Part shown: positions 36,461 to 44,925 of the stretch, in pieces
Layout: the number at the start of each line of letters is the position of its first letter
Numbering within the stretch: position 1 is the stretch's first letter
From: DAOMNN01 sp050486545
GTDB taxonomy: Bacteria; Pseudomonadota; Gammaproteobacteria; Burkholderiales; Rhodocyclaceae
DNA: 64,000 nucleotides
Direction of reading: 5' to 3'
NCBI GenBank assembly: GCA_050486545.1
Contig: JBJHDM010000001.1
Span: forward strand, 1 to 64,000
The notes under the pieces: model-generated
Databases searched by the model: none
What the model saw: only the letters and a program-made list of their open reading frames with translations
Told to the model about the DNA's origin: nothing
Made by a program: the position numbers and the translations under genes

Positions 36461-36985
36461 TCAGGCGGCCCGCCCGACCAGGCGGAACAGCGGATTCGCC
36501 GGCCGCACCGAGGCCTGGTAGGGGTGGGTGAAATCGGACAGGCTGGCGAGCGCGGCCTCGAGTTGTGCGTCGTCGTAGCGATCCTCCCGCGGCTGGAAGG
36601 CGTCGAAGCCGCAGCGACGCAGGTAGTCGAACTGGTCGCGCAGCACTTCGCCGATTGCCCGCAGTTCGCCACCGTATCCATAGCGGGTGCGCAGCAGGTA
36701 GGCGAGTGAATAGCCGCGTCCGTCGGTAAACCTCGGGAACCGGATCGCAACGACGGGCAGGCGGGCCAGATCGGTGGCGATCGTCTCGGGATCGGCGCTG
36801 CCGTCGAGCCAGACGCCGAGGTCGGTCCGTTGCGTCCAGCGTTCGCGGTGCGCGTGCCAGGCCGCCAGCGGCACGATCGAGCGGCCCGCGGGCTGCTCGA
36901 TCGTTGCGGCGGCCTCCCCCTCCTCGGGAACGAGGATCTGCCAGTCGTCGAGAACGACGCGGCCGTTGCGGATGAGCTTAGCCAT
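36461..36985 (-). CDS. DUF934 protein of the sulfite reductase operon
   Basis: 174-residue DUF934 protein, regularly found between cysI and cysH in beta- and gammaproteobacteria. FPRFTDGRGYSLAYLLRTRYGYGGELRAIGEVLRDQFDYLRRCGFDAF is the conserved core. It has been suggested to support sulfite reductase, since a CysJ flavoprotein is often missing in such operons, but its biochemistry is not known to me. The ATG at 36985 overlaps the end of cysI by 8 bases. Confidence 0.88.
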   Translation of the reverse strand: MAKLIRNGRVVLDDWQILVPEEGEAAATIEQPAGRSIVPLAAWHAHRERWTQRTDLGVWLDGSADPETIATDLARLPVVAIRFPRFTDGRGYSLAYLLRTRYGYGGELRAIGEVLRDQFDYLRRCGFDAFQPREDRYDDAQLEAALASLSDFTHPYQASVRPANPLFRLVGRAA

Positions 36986-38660
36986 TGACCTGCCTCCTCT
37001 TCGCGTCACCCCCGGTGTACGCATGGGTCTTGAACGAGCCGACGCCGATGCGCCGCACCGTATCGATGAATCGTTCGCCCGCATTGCGGTGCACGAGGTA
37101 GGTCTCGATCAGCCGTTCGACCACATCGACGACCTCGTCGGCCGGGATGGAGGGGCCGATGACCTGGCCGATCGACGTGCGGTTGCCCTGTGCGCCCCCG
37201 ACGGTGACCTGGTAGAACTCTTCCCCGTTCTTGTCGACGCCGAGGATGCCGATGTGTCCGACGTGGTGGTGTCCGCAGGCGTTGATGCAGCCGGAGAGAT
37301 TGATCTCGATCTCGCCGATCTCGTGCAGCGTGTCCAGATCGTCGAAGTGCTCCTGGATCGCGTTGGCGATCGGGGTCGAACGGGCGTTGGCGAGGCTGCA
37401 GAGATCGCCGCCCGGGCAGGCGATGACGTCCGTGGCCAGGCCGATGTTCGGGGTGGCCAGTCCGGCCTTGCGGACCTGGTGCCAGAGCACGTACAGATCG
37501 GTGCGGCGCACGTCGGCGAGCACCAGGTTCTGTTCGTGGGTCACGCGGACACGCCCGAAGCTGTAGCGCTCGGCCCATTCGGCGATGCGCTCCATCTGTT
37601 CTGCGGTGACGTCGCCGGGCGCCACGCCGACCCGCTTGGTCGACAAGGTCACGATCGTGTAGCCGGGTTGCTTGTGCGCGCGCACGTTGCGCTTCACCCA
37701 TGCGGCGAAGGCCTTGTCGTCGGCGACGTTCTGGTAGAAGCAGAAATCCTCGTCGAACACGTTCTCGTAGCCGGGATCGACAAAATGTGCCGCGACCCGG
37801 CTGAGTTCGCCTTCGGTCAGCGTCGAGGGCCCGTCCCTGAGGTGAGCCCACTCCGCTTCGACTTCGTTGCGGAACGCATCGATGCCGATCGCATTGACGA
37901 GGATCTTGATGCGCGACTTGTATAACTTGTCGCGACGGCCGAAGCGGTTGTAGACGCGCAGGATCGCCTCGCAGTACGTGAGCAGGTGCTGCCACGGCAC
38001 GAAGCGGGCCAGCTCCTTGCCGAGCACCGGTGTGCGCCCGAGCCCGCCGCCGACCAGCACCCGGAAGCCGACTGCTCCGGCGTCGTCGTGCTGAAGGTCC
38101 AGTCCGATGTCGTGGGCCTGAATCAGGGCGCGGTCCTGGGCAGCGCCGTTGATGGCGATCTTGAATTTGCGCGGCAGATAGGCGAACTCGGGGTGGAAGG
38201 CGCTCCACTGGCGCAGGATCTCGCACCAAGGCCGCGGGTCGATGCGCTCATCGGCGGCGACGCCCGCGAGCGGATCGGACGTGATGTTGCGGATGCAACT
38301 GCCCGAGGTCTGGATCGCGTGCATCTGCACGCTGGCCAGTTCGGCGAGAATCTGCGGCGCGTCTTCGATCGAAGGCCAGTTGAACTGGATGTTCTGGCGC
38401 GTCGTGAAGTGCCCGTAGCCACGGTCGTAGGTGCGTGCGACGTGGGCGAGCTTGCGCAGTTGGTCGCTCGACAGCAGGCCGTACGGAATGGCGATGCGCA
38501 GCATCGGTGCGTGCCGCTCGATATAGAGTCCGTTCTGCAGCCGCAGCGGGCGGAACTCGTCGTCCGACAACTCGCCGGCCAAATAGCGGCGGGTCTGCTC
38601 GAGGAACTGGGCGACGCGCTCGTCGACGATCTGCTGGTCGTATCGGTCGTACTGGTACAT
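36978..38660 (-). CDS. cysI: Sulfite reductase hemoprotein (siroheme/4Fe-4S)
   Basis: Six-electron reductase making sulfide from sulfite. The 560 residues show two ferredoxin-like/siroheme repeats; the cluster-siroheme cysteines are Cys415, Cys421, Cys458 and Cys462 (CPGGDLC and SGCINAC). GYGHFTTRQNIQFNW and TSGSCIRNITSDP are substrate/siroheme-binding segments. No CysJ gene is in the window, so electrons may come from ferredoxin or via DUF934 (inference). First gene of the cysI-DUF934-cysH-(small ORF)-cysD-cysN operon, divergent from cysB. Confidence 0.95.
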   Translation of the reverse strand: MYQYDRYDQQIVDERVAQFLEQTRRYLAGELSDDEFRPLRLQNGLYIERHAPMLRIAIPYGLLSSDQLRKLAHVARTYDRGYGHFTTRQNIQFNWPSIEDAPQILAELASVQMHAIQTSGSCIRNITSDPLAGVAADERIDPRPWCEILRQWSAFHPEFAYLPRKFKIAINGAAQDRALIQAHDIGLDLQHDDAGAVGFRVLVGGGLGRTPVLGKELARFVPWQHLLTYCEAILRVYNRFGRRDKLYKSRIKILVNAIGIDAFRNEVEAEWAHLRDGPSTLTEGELSRVAAHFVDPGYENVFDEDFCFYQNVADDKAFAAWVKRNVRAHKQPGYTIVTLSTKRVGVAPGDVTAEQMERIAEWAERYSFGRVRVTHEQNLVLADVRRTDLYVLWHQVRKAGLATPNIGLATDVIACPGGDLCSLANARSTPIANAIQEHFDDLDTLHEIGEIEINLSGCINACGHHHVGHIGILGVDKNGEEFYQVTVGGAQGNRTSIGQVIGPSIPADEVVDVVERLIETYLVHRNAGERFIDTVRRIGVGSFKTHAYTGGDAKRRQVNG

Positions 38661-38747
38661 GTGGGCCTCTCCGTTGGCGTGCGTCCGGTCCGGGACGCCG
38701 TCTTGGATCGCATCCTAGTGGGCGGGGTTAGTCGTCAGAAGCCGTTT

Positions 38748-38779
38748 TTGGTTAAACATAAATAACTTCTGGTTATAAT
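38748..38779 (+). promoter_or_regulatory. Putative cysB promoter in the cysI-cysB divergent region
   Basis: TATAAT at 38774-38779 lies 31 bases before the cysB ATG. Upstream, TTGGTT (38748-38753, spacing 20) or GTTAAA (38751-38756, spacing 17) could be the -35. GGTTA is repeated (38750-38754 and 38771-38775) in a very AT-rich stretch, a plausible CysB-binding region that would also control cysI in the other direction; the operator assignment is inference. Confidence 0.45.
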
Positions 38780-38810
38780 CACCGCATTCGAACCCATGGA
38801 AACGGCCGGC

Positions 38811-39752
38811 ATGAACCTTCAGCAGTTGCGCTACGTCCAGGAAGTGGCCCGCTGTGGGCTGAACGTCTCGGAAGCGGCGGAAGCCTTGTTCACGTCGCAG
38901 CCGGGGGTCTCGAAGCAGATCCGTCAGCTGGAGGCCGAACTGGGGGTCGAAGTGTTCGTTCGCCATGGCAAGCGGCTGGTGGAAATTACCGAGCCCGGGC
39001 GGCAGGTGCTCGCAATCGCCGAGCGGATGCTTCGCGACGTCGACAACCTTCGGGAGGTCGGTGACGAGTTCAGCAAGGAGTCACGGGGCAGTCTTTCGAT
39101 CGCCACCACGCATACGCAGGCGCGCTATGTCCTGCCGCAGGTCGTCCGGCGGTTCCTGCAGCGCTACCCGGAGGTGAAGCTGTCGCTGCATCAGGGCAGC
39201 CCGCGACAGGTCAGCGAAATGGCACTTTCGGGCGAAGCGCACATCGCGATCGCCACCGAGGCCATCGCGGACTACGACGAACTCGTCATGCTGCCGTGCT
39301 ACCAGTGGAACCGCTGCATCGTCGCCACGCCCCGGCACCCGATCCTGCAACAGCGTCCGCTGACCCTCGAGGCGATTGCCCGCTATCCGATCATCACCTA
39401 CGACGACGCCTTCACTGGCCGCAGCCTGATCAACAAGGCCTTCCTCGGGCGTGGATTGCGGCCCAATGTCGTGCTGACGGCGATCGACTCGGACGTGATC
39501 AAGACCTACGTGGCGATGGACCTCGGAATCGGCATCCTGGCGCGCATGGCCTTCGATCCTTCCGCGGATCGAAGGCTTGGAATGATCGATGCGGCGCACC
39601 TGTTCGAATCCAGCACGACCCGGATCGGACTCCGGCGCAACGCCTACCTGCGGGGCTACGTGTACAGCTTCATCGAGCTGTTCGCGCCACAGCTCACGCG
39701 GCAGATCGTCGAGCGCGCCGTGGCCGGGGGCGGGGCCGACTATCAGCTCTGA
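38811..39752 (+). CDS. cysB: LysR-type regulator CysB
   Basis: Transcriptional activator of sulfur assimilation genes that senses N-acetylserine and sulfate. The 313 residues start MNLQQLRYVQEVARCGLNVSEAAEALFTSQPGVSKQIRQLE, a winged HTH typical of CysB, followed by the effector domain (TTHTQARYVLPQ..., VAMDLGIGILARMAFD). An ATG at 38796 would add five residues. Divergent orientation to cysI supports direct control of that operon. Its 3' end overlaps the convergent asparaginase gene by 10 bases. Confidence 0.93.
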   Translation: MNLQQLRYVQEVARCGLNVSEAAEALFTSQPGVSKQIRQLEAELGVEVFVRHGKRLVEITEPGRQVLAIAERMLRDVDNLREVGDEFSKESRGSLSIATTHTQARYVLPQVVRRFLQRYPEVKLSLHQGSPRQVSEMALSGEAHIAIATEAIADYDELVMLPCYQWNRCIVATPRHPILQQRPLTLEAIARYPIITYDDAFTGRSLINKAFLGRGLRPNVVLTAIDSDVIKTYVAMDLGIGILARMAFDPSADRRLGMIDAAHLFESSTTRIGLRRNAYLRGYVYSFIELFAPQLTRQIVERAVAGGGADYQL

Positions 39753-40768
39753 TTCCGGGCCGAGCGTTCAGCCGGGGGTGACTCGCCCCGGGAACTCGCG
39801 ACGAATGCGGCGAGGTCTTCGTGTTCGCAGGTGGCCAGTCCGAGCATCAGCACCACTCGTGCCGCTGCGGCCGAATGCGATCCTGCCGACCAGGAGCCGG
39901 TCTCGCGATCGACCTCCCGGGCCGTCACCTCACCTTGCCCGCAGCGTGATGCGCGCAGGACCGGGATTCCGCGGTGTACCGCTCGGCGCACCGCGTCGAT
40001 CCAGGCGTCCGGAAGGCTGCCATTGCCTGGCAGGGCCAGGACCAGCCCGCGTGCCCCCGAAGCGATTGCCGTGTCGATGCAGTCGGGAGAGGAACCGGCG
40101 GCGGCGAACAGGACGTCCACACGCGGCAACTGCGCGTCGAGTGCGGGCAGTGCCGGGGCTGCTGCGGCACGCGCGGCCGGGGGGCGGAAGTAGTGAACGC
40201 GCGGGCGGGTCCGCCCCTCCGCTCCTCCCAAGGCGGAAAAGGCTTCCAGCCGGTCGAATCGCAACTTGCGCAAGCCGCGGGTGGGCAGGATCGAGTCGGC
40301 GACGACGAGCAGCACGCCGCGCCCGGCACTGGCCGGATCGGCTGCGGTCCGTACGGCGTCGTACAGATTCATCGGGCCGTCCGCCGACAGTGCGCTGGCC
40401 GGGCGCATCGAGCCGGTCAGCACCACCGGCTTGGCCGCATCGAGGACGAGATCGAGGAAGCAAGCGGTCTCTTCCATCGTATCCGTCCCATGCGTGATCA
40501 CGACTCCGGCGATCCGCGGGTCGGCAAGGAGGCTGCGGGCGCGGTGCGCCAGTTGCAGCCACAAGGCCGGCGTCATGTCCTTGCTGTCGAGATTGCACAA
40601 CTGCTCGGCCTGCACTTCAGCCACTTCGGCAAGCTGCGGCACGGCCTCGGTCAGTTCGGCGACGGGAACGCTGCCTGCGGTGTAGCCGGCGGTGTCGGTC
40701 GCGGTGGCGGAGCGACCGGCGATCGTGCCGCCGGTGGCGATCAGGGCGATGGTCGGACGCGTGCTCAT
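39743..40768 (-). CDS. L-asparaginase (type II-like, no signal peptide)
   Basis: Hydrolyses asparagine to aspartate and ammonia. The 341 residues have both catalytic motifs of bacterial asparaginases, ATGGTIAG (Thr15) and THGTDTMEET (Thr95, Asp96), plus VVLTGSMRPASALSADGPMNL. There is no signal peptide, so the enzyme should be cytoplasmic. The middle (about 195-215) has an Ala-rich insert. It follows the orphan binding-protein gene by 7 bases, suggesting a shared transcript. Confidence 0.92.
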   Translation of the reverse strand: MSTRPTIALIATGGTIAGRSATATDTAGYTAGSVPVAELTEAVPQLAEVAEVQAEQLCNLDSKDMTPALWLQLAHRARSLLADPRIAGVVITHGTDTMEETACFLDLVLDAAKPVVLTGSMRPASALSADGPMNLYDAVRTAADPASAGRGVLLVVADSILPTRGLRKLRFDRLEAFSALGGAEGRTRPRVHYFRPPAARAAAAPALPALDAQLPRVDVLFAAAGSSPDCIDTAIASGARGLVLALPGNGSLPDAWIDAVRRAVHRGIPVLRASRCGQGEVTAREVDRETGSWSAGSHSAAAARVVLMLGLATCEHEDLAAFVASSRGESPPAERSARNQS

Positions 40769-40775
40769 TCTGGAG

Positions 40776-41702
40776 TCACTGGAAGGGTTTGTCGTTGGGG
40801 TTCGCGAACAGGTCCTTCATCGTCTCCGACAGCGGGTAGTTGAGGTTCAGGCCGGTGGTCGGCAGCGGGCTCATGAACCATTTGCGGTAGATCCGCTCCG
40901 CTTCGCCCGAGCGCATGATCTGTGCGAGCGCCTGGTCGACCACTTGCTTGAAGGCCACGTCGCCGCGACGCATCATGCAGCCATAGGCCTCGAACGACTG
41001 AGGGGTGCCGGTGACGATCCATTTCTGCGGATCGGCCGCCTTCGCCAGTTCGCCGTAGAGCAGGGCGTCGTCCATCATGAAGGCATCGGCATCGCCGCTC
41101 TCGAGCGTGCGGAAGCTCTCGGCATGATCGCGCATGGCGAGGATCTCCATTTCCATCTGCTGTTCCTGGTTCATGCGCCACAACAGGTGCTCGGAAGTCG
41201 TGCCGGCGGTCGTGACGACGCGCCGTGCGGCCAGGTCGGGAAAGTCGAAGATGCCCGAATTCCGGGCCGTCAGCATCCGTGTGCCGATGATGAAGAAGGT
41301 GTTCGAGAAGCTGACCTGCCTGGCTCGTACCGAGTTGTGGGTCGTCGAGCCGCATTCGAGGTCGATTTCGCCATTGCGGATACTCGAAATCCGGTTCTCC
41401 GAGGTGACCGGGACGAGCCGGAGCACGAGGAGCGGGTCGCCGAGATGCTTGCGGATCGCGTCGACGACCTTGAGGGCGAGTTCGTGCGAATACCCCACGA
41501 CCCGGCCTTCGTCGTCATAGTATGAAAACGGTACTGACGATTCGCGATGCCCGAGCGTGATGGCGCCGCGCTGCTGGATGCGCTGCAGGGTATCGACGGG
41601 TCCCGTCTGGGCATGGGCTGCCGGTGCGGAAAGCGGCAGCAGCAATGCACCCGCGAAGGCGCACAGCAAGCGAGCGGTCGAGTTGCAGAGGCTTCGGGTC
41701 AA
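40776..41702 (-). CDS. Amino-acid ABC transporter substrate-binding protein (GltI-like), TTG start
   Basis: Periplasmic binding protein of the glutamate/aspartate family, 308 residues. A signal peptide ends at PAAHAQ; then ITLGHRESSVPFSYYDDEGRVVGYSHELA and NGEIDLECGSTTH match the GltI/DEBP type. No ATG or GTG exists in frame before the signal peptide except far upstream in the ABC exporter gene; a TTG at 41702 with AGGGCG about 8 bases upstream gives MTRSLCNSTARLLCAFAGALLLPLSAP, so I chose it. No permease or ATPase genes are adjacent. Co-location with asparaginase suggests acidic amino acid or amide use. Confidence 0.85.
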   Translation of the reverse strand: MTRSLCNSTARLLCAFAGALLLPLSAPAAHAQTGPVDTLQRIQQRGAITLGHRESSVPFSYYDDEGRVVGYSHELALKVVDAIRKHLGDPLLVLRLVPVTSENRISSIRNGEIDLECGSTTHNSVRARQVSFSNTFFIIGTRMLTARNSGIFDFPDLAARRVVTTAGTTSEHLLWRMNQEQQMEMEILAMRDHAESFRTLESGDADAFMMDDALLYGELAKAADPQKWIVTGTPQSFEAYGCMMRRGDVAFKQVVDQALAQIMRSGEAERIYRKWFMSPLPTTGLNLNYPLSETMKDLFANPNDKPFQ

Positions 41703-41817
41703 GGGGTCGCCCTGAAAGGCCTGTCCGGAAACGATCGTCAGGCCGCCTGGTGGGCAGCGCAACGATGGGTTGGCGAAGATTCTAGCAGGTGCGCCGCCCG
41801 GCGTGCATGCAACGCCG

Positions 41818-43647
41818 TCAGCCGCCGTCGGGGTCCGCCGCCTTCGGCAGCGCGTTTTTCTCCTGTTGCTGCAGGGCCCACATGCGGGCGTATTCTCCGC
41901 CTTTCGCGAGCAGGTTGCCGTGCCGGCCGCGCTCGATGATGCGACCCTGGTCGAGGACGATGATCTCGTCCGCATTCATCACCGTCGACAACCGGTGCGC
42001 GATGACGAGCGCCGTCCGCCCTTCCGCGGCTTGTTCGAGCTGGGCCTGGATCGCTTTCTCGGTCTTCGAGTCCAGCGCGGAGGTCGCCTCGTCGAAGATC
42101 AGGATCGCCGGGTTCTTCAGCAGTGTGCGAGCGATCGCGACCCGCTGCTTCTCGCCGCCCGATAGCTTCAGGCCGCGCTCTCCGACACGGGTATCGTAGC
42201 CATCCGGAAGTCGTTCGATGAAATCGGTGAGCTGCGCGGCACGTGCCGCCGCCTCGACCTCCTCCCGACTGGCCTCGGGGCGGCCGTACTGGATGTTGTA
42301 GAACAGCGTGTCGTTGAACAACACCGTGTCCTGGGGCACGATGCCGATGGCCGAGCGCAGGCTGGCCTGCGTCAAGGTGCGGATGTCGTGCCCATTGATG
42401 CGGATCGCCCCGTCCTGGACGTCGTAGAAGCGGTAGAGCAGGCGTGCCAGCGTCGACTTGCCCGACCCCGAATGCCCGACGATCGCGACGGTGCGGCCGG
42501 CCGGGATCTCGAAATCGACACCGAAGAGGATCGGGCGCTTCGGGTCGTAGGCGAACCCGACGTCCTCGAAGCGGACCGAGGCGGGTCCTCGCGGCAGTTC
42601 CAGGGCATCGGGGGTATCGGCGATCTCCTTCTGTTCGTGCATCAACCCGAACATGCGCTCGATGTCGGTCAGCGCCTGGCGCAATTCGCGGTAGATCACG
42701 CCGAGGAAGTTGAGCGGGATGTAGAGCTGGATCAGGAAGGCGTTGACCAGCACGATGTCGCCAATGGTCATCTCGCCGGTTGCGACCCGATCTGCGGCCT
42801 GCCACATCATCGCCGTGACGCCGACCGCAATGATCGCGGCCTGACCGATGTTCAGTCCGGACAGCGAGAACTGGTTCTTCAGCTGCGCGCGGGTCCATTT
42901 GTCGACCTCTTCGTCGTAGCGGCGTGCTTCGTACTCTTCGTTGTTGAAGTACTTGACCGTCTCGAAGTTGAGCAGGCTGTCGATCGCGCGGGCGTTGGCC
43001 GCCGAATCCAGTTCGTTGGCCCGCCGTCGCAGCGCCGTTCGCCAGTTCGTGACCTGGATCGTGAAGGTGATGTAGGCCCCCAGCGTCACCAGCGTGATGA
43101 TCGCGAAGACGGGGTCGTACTGCATCAGCAGGATCCCGACGACGAGGCCGATTTCGACCAGGGTCGGAAGAATCGAGTACAGGGCGTAGCTGATCAGCGA
43201 GTTGATCGAGCGGGTGCCGCGTTCGATGTCGCGCGTGAGTCCGCCGGTCTGGCGTTCGAGGTGGAAGCGCAGCGACAGGGCGTGAAGATGGCGGAACACC
43301 TGCAGCGAAAGCTGGCGCACCGCCTGCTGGGTGACGCGGGCGAAGATGATTTCGCGCAGTTCGGTGAGCAGCGAGGTCGAGAAGCGCAGGACGCCGTAGG
43401 CGAGCAGCAATGCGGCCGGCACCACGATGAAGGCTTGTTCGGGCGTGATCGTCAGCGCATCGATCACCCCCTTGAAGATGATCGGCACGGTGACGTTGGC
43501 CCCTTTGGCGCCGATCAGGCAGGCCAGGGCGAACAGCACCCGGCCCTTGTAGGCCCAGATGTACGGGATCAGGCTCTTGAGCGTGTTCCAGTCGCGCCGT
43601 TCGGTCGGCTCGGGGCCCGGAAGGGGGACGGTGGAGGCGCGTCTCAT
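41818..43647 (-). CDS. Atm1/HMT1-type ABC exporter (fused permease-ATPase)
   Basis: Homodimeric ABC exporter, 609 residues. Six membrane helices lie at about 30-320, with the Atm1-class sequence SLLNFETVKYFNNEEYE (near 224-240), then the ATPase domain with Walker A GHSGSGKST (391-399), LSGGEKQRVAIARTLL, Walker B ILIFDEATSALD and a switch-His region IAHRLSTV. Bacterial Atm1-like exporters carry glutathione conjugates or metal-glutathione complexes. It stands alone upstream of the binding-protein gene (115-base gap). Confidence 0.92.
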   Translation of the reverse strand: MRRASTVPLPGPEPTERRDWNTLKSLIPYIWAYKGRVLFALACLIGAKGANVTVPIIFKGVIDALTITPEQAFIVVPAALLLAYGVLRFSTSLLTELREIIFARVTQQAVRQLSLQVFRHLHALSLRFHLERQTGGLTRDIERGTRSINSLISYALYSILPTLVEIGLVVGILLMQYDPVFAIITLVTLGAYITFTIQVTNWRTALRRRANELDSAANARAIDSLLNFETVKYFNNEEYEARRYDEEVDKWTRAQLKNQFSLSGLNIGQAAIIAVGVTAMMWQAADRVATGEMTIGDIVLVNAFLIQLYIPLNFLGVIYRELRQALTDIERMFGLMHEQKEIADTPDALELPRGPASVRFEDVGFAYDPKRPILFGVDFEIPAGRTVAIVGHSGSGKSTLARLLYRFYDVQDGAIRINGHDIRTLTQASLRSAIGIVPQDTVLFNDTLFYNIQYGRPEASREEVEAAARAAQLTDFIERLPDGYDTRVGERGLKLSGGEKQRVAIARTLLKNPAILIFDEATSALDSKTEKAIQAQLEQAAEGRTALVIAHRLSTVMNADEIIVLDQGRIIERGRHGNLLAKGGEYARMWALQQQEKNALPKAADPDGG

Positions 43648-43724
43648 GGACGGATTTTAACCTGCGTGCGAAAGGGGAGCGGCAACGGTCGGCGCATTCT
43701 CACGGCAATCGCGTACGCAGCACG

Positions 43725-43876
43725 CGTAGGGCGGCTTCGCGAAGCAAGCCGCCATTCGGCGGTTGGACTGCGGTACGCATCGGAATTCGACGGCCTTTAT
43801 CCGTTCGTTGCCCAGTCGCCTTGCGATTCGTCGCGCATATTGGTGGATTGCGTCTTCGGCGCGAATCCACCCTACG
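43725..43876. repeat. 152-bp dispersed repeat with hairpin ends, copy 2
   Basis: Same length and ends (CGTAGGGCGG...CCACCCTACG) as the copy at 6428-6579, with scattered substitutions. It lies in the 288-base gap between the ABC exporter and the LysE gene. An outer inverted pair GGCAATCGCG (43704-43713) and CGCGATTGCC (43897-43906) flanks this copy, so the full unit may be about 203 bp; copy 1 shows only part of it. No coding potential is apparent. Confidence 0.85.
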
Positions 43877-43935
43877 CCCTGATGCCATGGCGTCTGCGCG
43901 ATTGCCATGGGTGCGTCCTGGAGCGCAGGGGATCC

Positions 43936-44571
43936 TCAGGGGCGGCGGCCGGCGAGGAGCAGGTTCAGCGCGAGTCCGATGAACATCACGCCCGCGAGGC
44001 GGTCAAGCCAGATCCCGAAGTGCGGGCGGCGGGCGAGCATCCGGCCGATGCTGCCGGCGGCGACCGCGATCGCCCCGAAGACGATGACGGTCTGCAGTGC
44101 GAAGACGATGCCGAGCACGACCATCTGGACCCCGACCGCGCCATGCGCCGGCAGGGCGAATTGCGGCAGGAAGGCAAGAAAGAACAGAGCCACTTTCGGG
44201 TTGATCGCGTTCGCGATGAAGCCGCGGGCGACATAGCGGTGCCAGGGTAGGGTCGGGCTGCGGGTCCCGTCCGGCGTGCCCGGGCCGCCGCTGCGCAAGG
44301 CCTGGATTCCCAGCCACACGAGATAGGCCGCCCCGGCTGCCTTGAGGGCCATGAAGGCGTTGGGCGAAGCGAGCAGCAGCGCACTGACGCCCAGCGTCGC
44401 CCACAAGGTATGGGTGAAGCAGCCCAGTGCGCAGCCTACGGCGAGCCCGAATCCGGCCAGGCGGCCGCGCGCGAGGCTTTGTCCCAGGACCATCAGGTTG
44501 TCGGGGCCGGGCGCGAGGGTCACGAGGACCGAGACGGCCAGAAAGGCCAGCAAGCTTTCGATCGGAATCAT
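43936..44571 (-). CDS. LysE/RhtB family amino-acid exporter
   Basis: Inner-membrane exporter, 211 residues with six hydrophobic helices. TLAPGPDNLMVLGQSLARGRLAGFGLAVGCALG is the LysE/RhtB N-terminal signature, and GFIANAINPKVALFFLAFLPQF is the conserved central segment. The substrate (threonine, homoserine or others) cannot be read from sequence. The ATG at 44571 gives MIPIESLLAF; longer frames upstream run through the DUF1302 promoter region. Confidence 0.9.
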   Translation of the reverse strand: MIPIESLLAFLAVSVLVTLAPGPDNLMVLGQSLARGRLAGFGLAVGCALGCFTHTLWATLGVSALLLASPNAFMALKAAGAAYLVWLGIQALRSGGPGTPDGTRSPTLPWHRYVARGFIANAINPKVALFFLAFLPQFALPAHGAVGVQMVVLGIVFALQTVIVFGAIAVAAGSIGRMLARRPHFGIWLDRLAGVMFIGLALNLLLAGRRP

Positions 44572-44665
44572 CCGGAGGCGCGGAAATCGGAGTGTCCGCA
44601 TTCTCGGGCATGGGCGCGGGGGCGTCAAATCGGCATGCCGGATGCGGTGCATCGATTGACGCCGG

Positions 44666-44693
44666 TTGACTCGCCCGGAATACACGGTAAGAT
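44666..44693 (+). promoter_or_regulatory. Sigma-70-type promoter of the DUF1302 envelope operon
   Basis: TTGACT (44666-44671), 16-base spacer, TAAGAT (44688-44693). The palindromic operator starts inside the -10. The predicted transcript has a leader of about 225 bases before the ATG at 44926, with a small hairpin GCCGG-TTCGAT-CCGGC at 44881-44896 close to the ribosome-binding site. The remainder of the 354-base gap shows no gene. Confidence 0.65.
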
Positions 44694-44711
44694 TCAAACA
44701 AACGTTCGAAT
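44692..44711 (+). promoter_or_regulatory. PsrA-type TetR operator, site 1
   Basis: ATTCAAAC-AAAC-GTTCGAAT: 8-bp arms with one mismatch around a 4-base centre. It matches the second site at 51689-51708 at 19 of 20 positions and sits at the same place relative to the -10. Its core CAAAC-N4-GTTCG is close to the CAAAC-N(2-4)-GTTTG sequence known for Pseudomonas PsrA. Confidence 0.75.
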
Positions 44712-44925
44712 CATCGAGTCGCGTCATGCTTCGGGTTCCGTGGCAAAAATGCCGTCCCGCAGCATGGCGTGTCGTCGTAGGATTCGGCGATGCTGTCGGG
44801 TTATGATTGGGAGGTACGGCTGCACGGCGCCCCGTGACGGTCTGGTCCGACAGAGAAAAAATGGCGCAAAGCCATCGTCCGCCGGTTCGATCCGGCATTG
44901 GTGCTCTTGGAGGAGGAATCCACAC

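Noticed and set aside
44870..44900. GCCGGTTCGATCCGGC before the DUF1302 gene, resembling a tRNA T-arm
   Set aside because: With a 7-base T-loop the stem does not pair; it is only a 5-bp hairpin and no acceptor or anticodon arm surrounds it.
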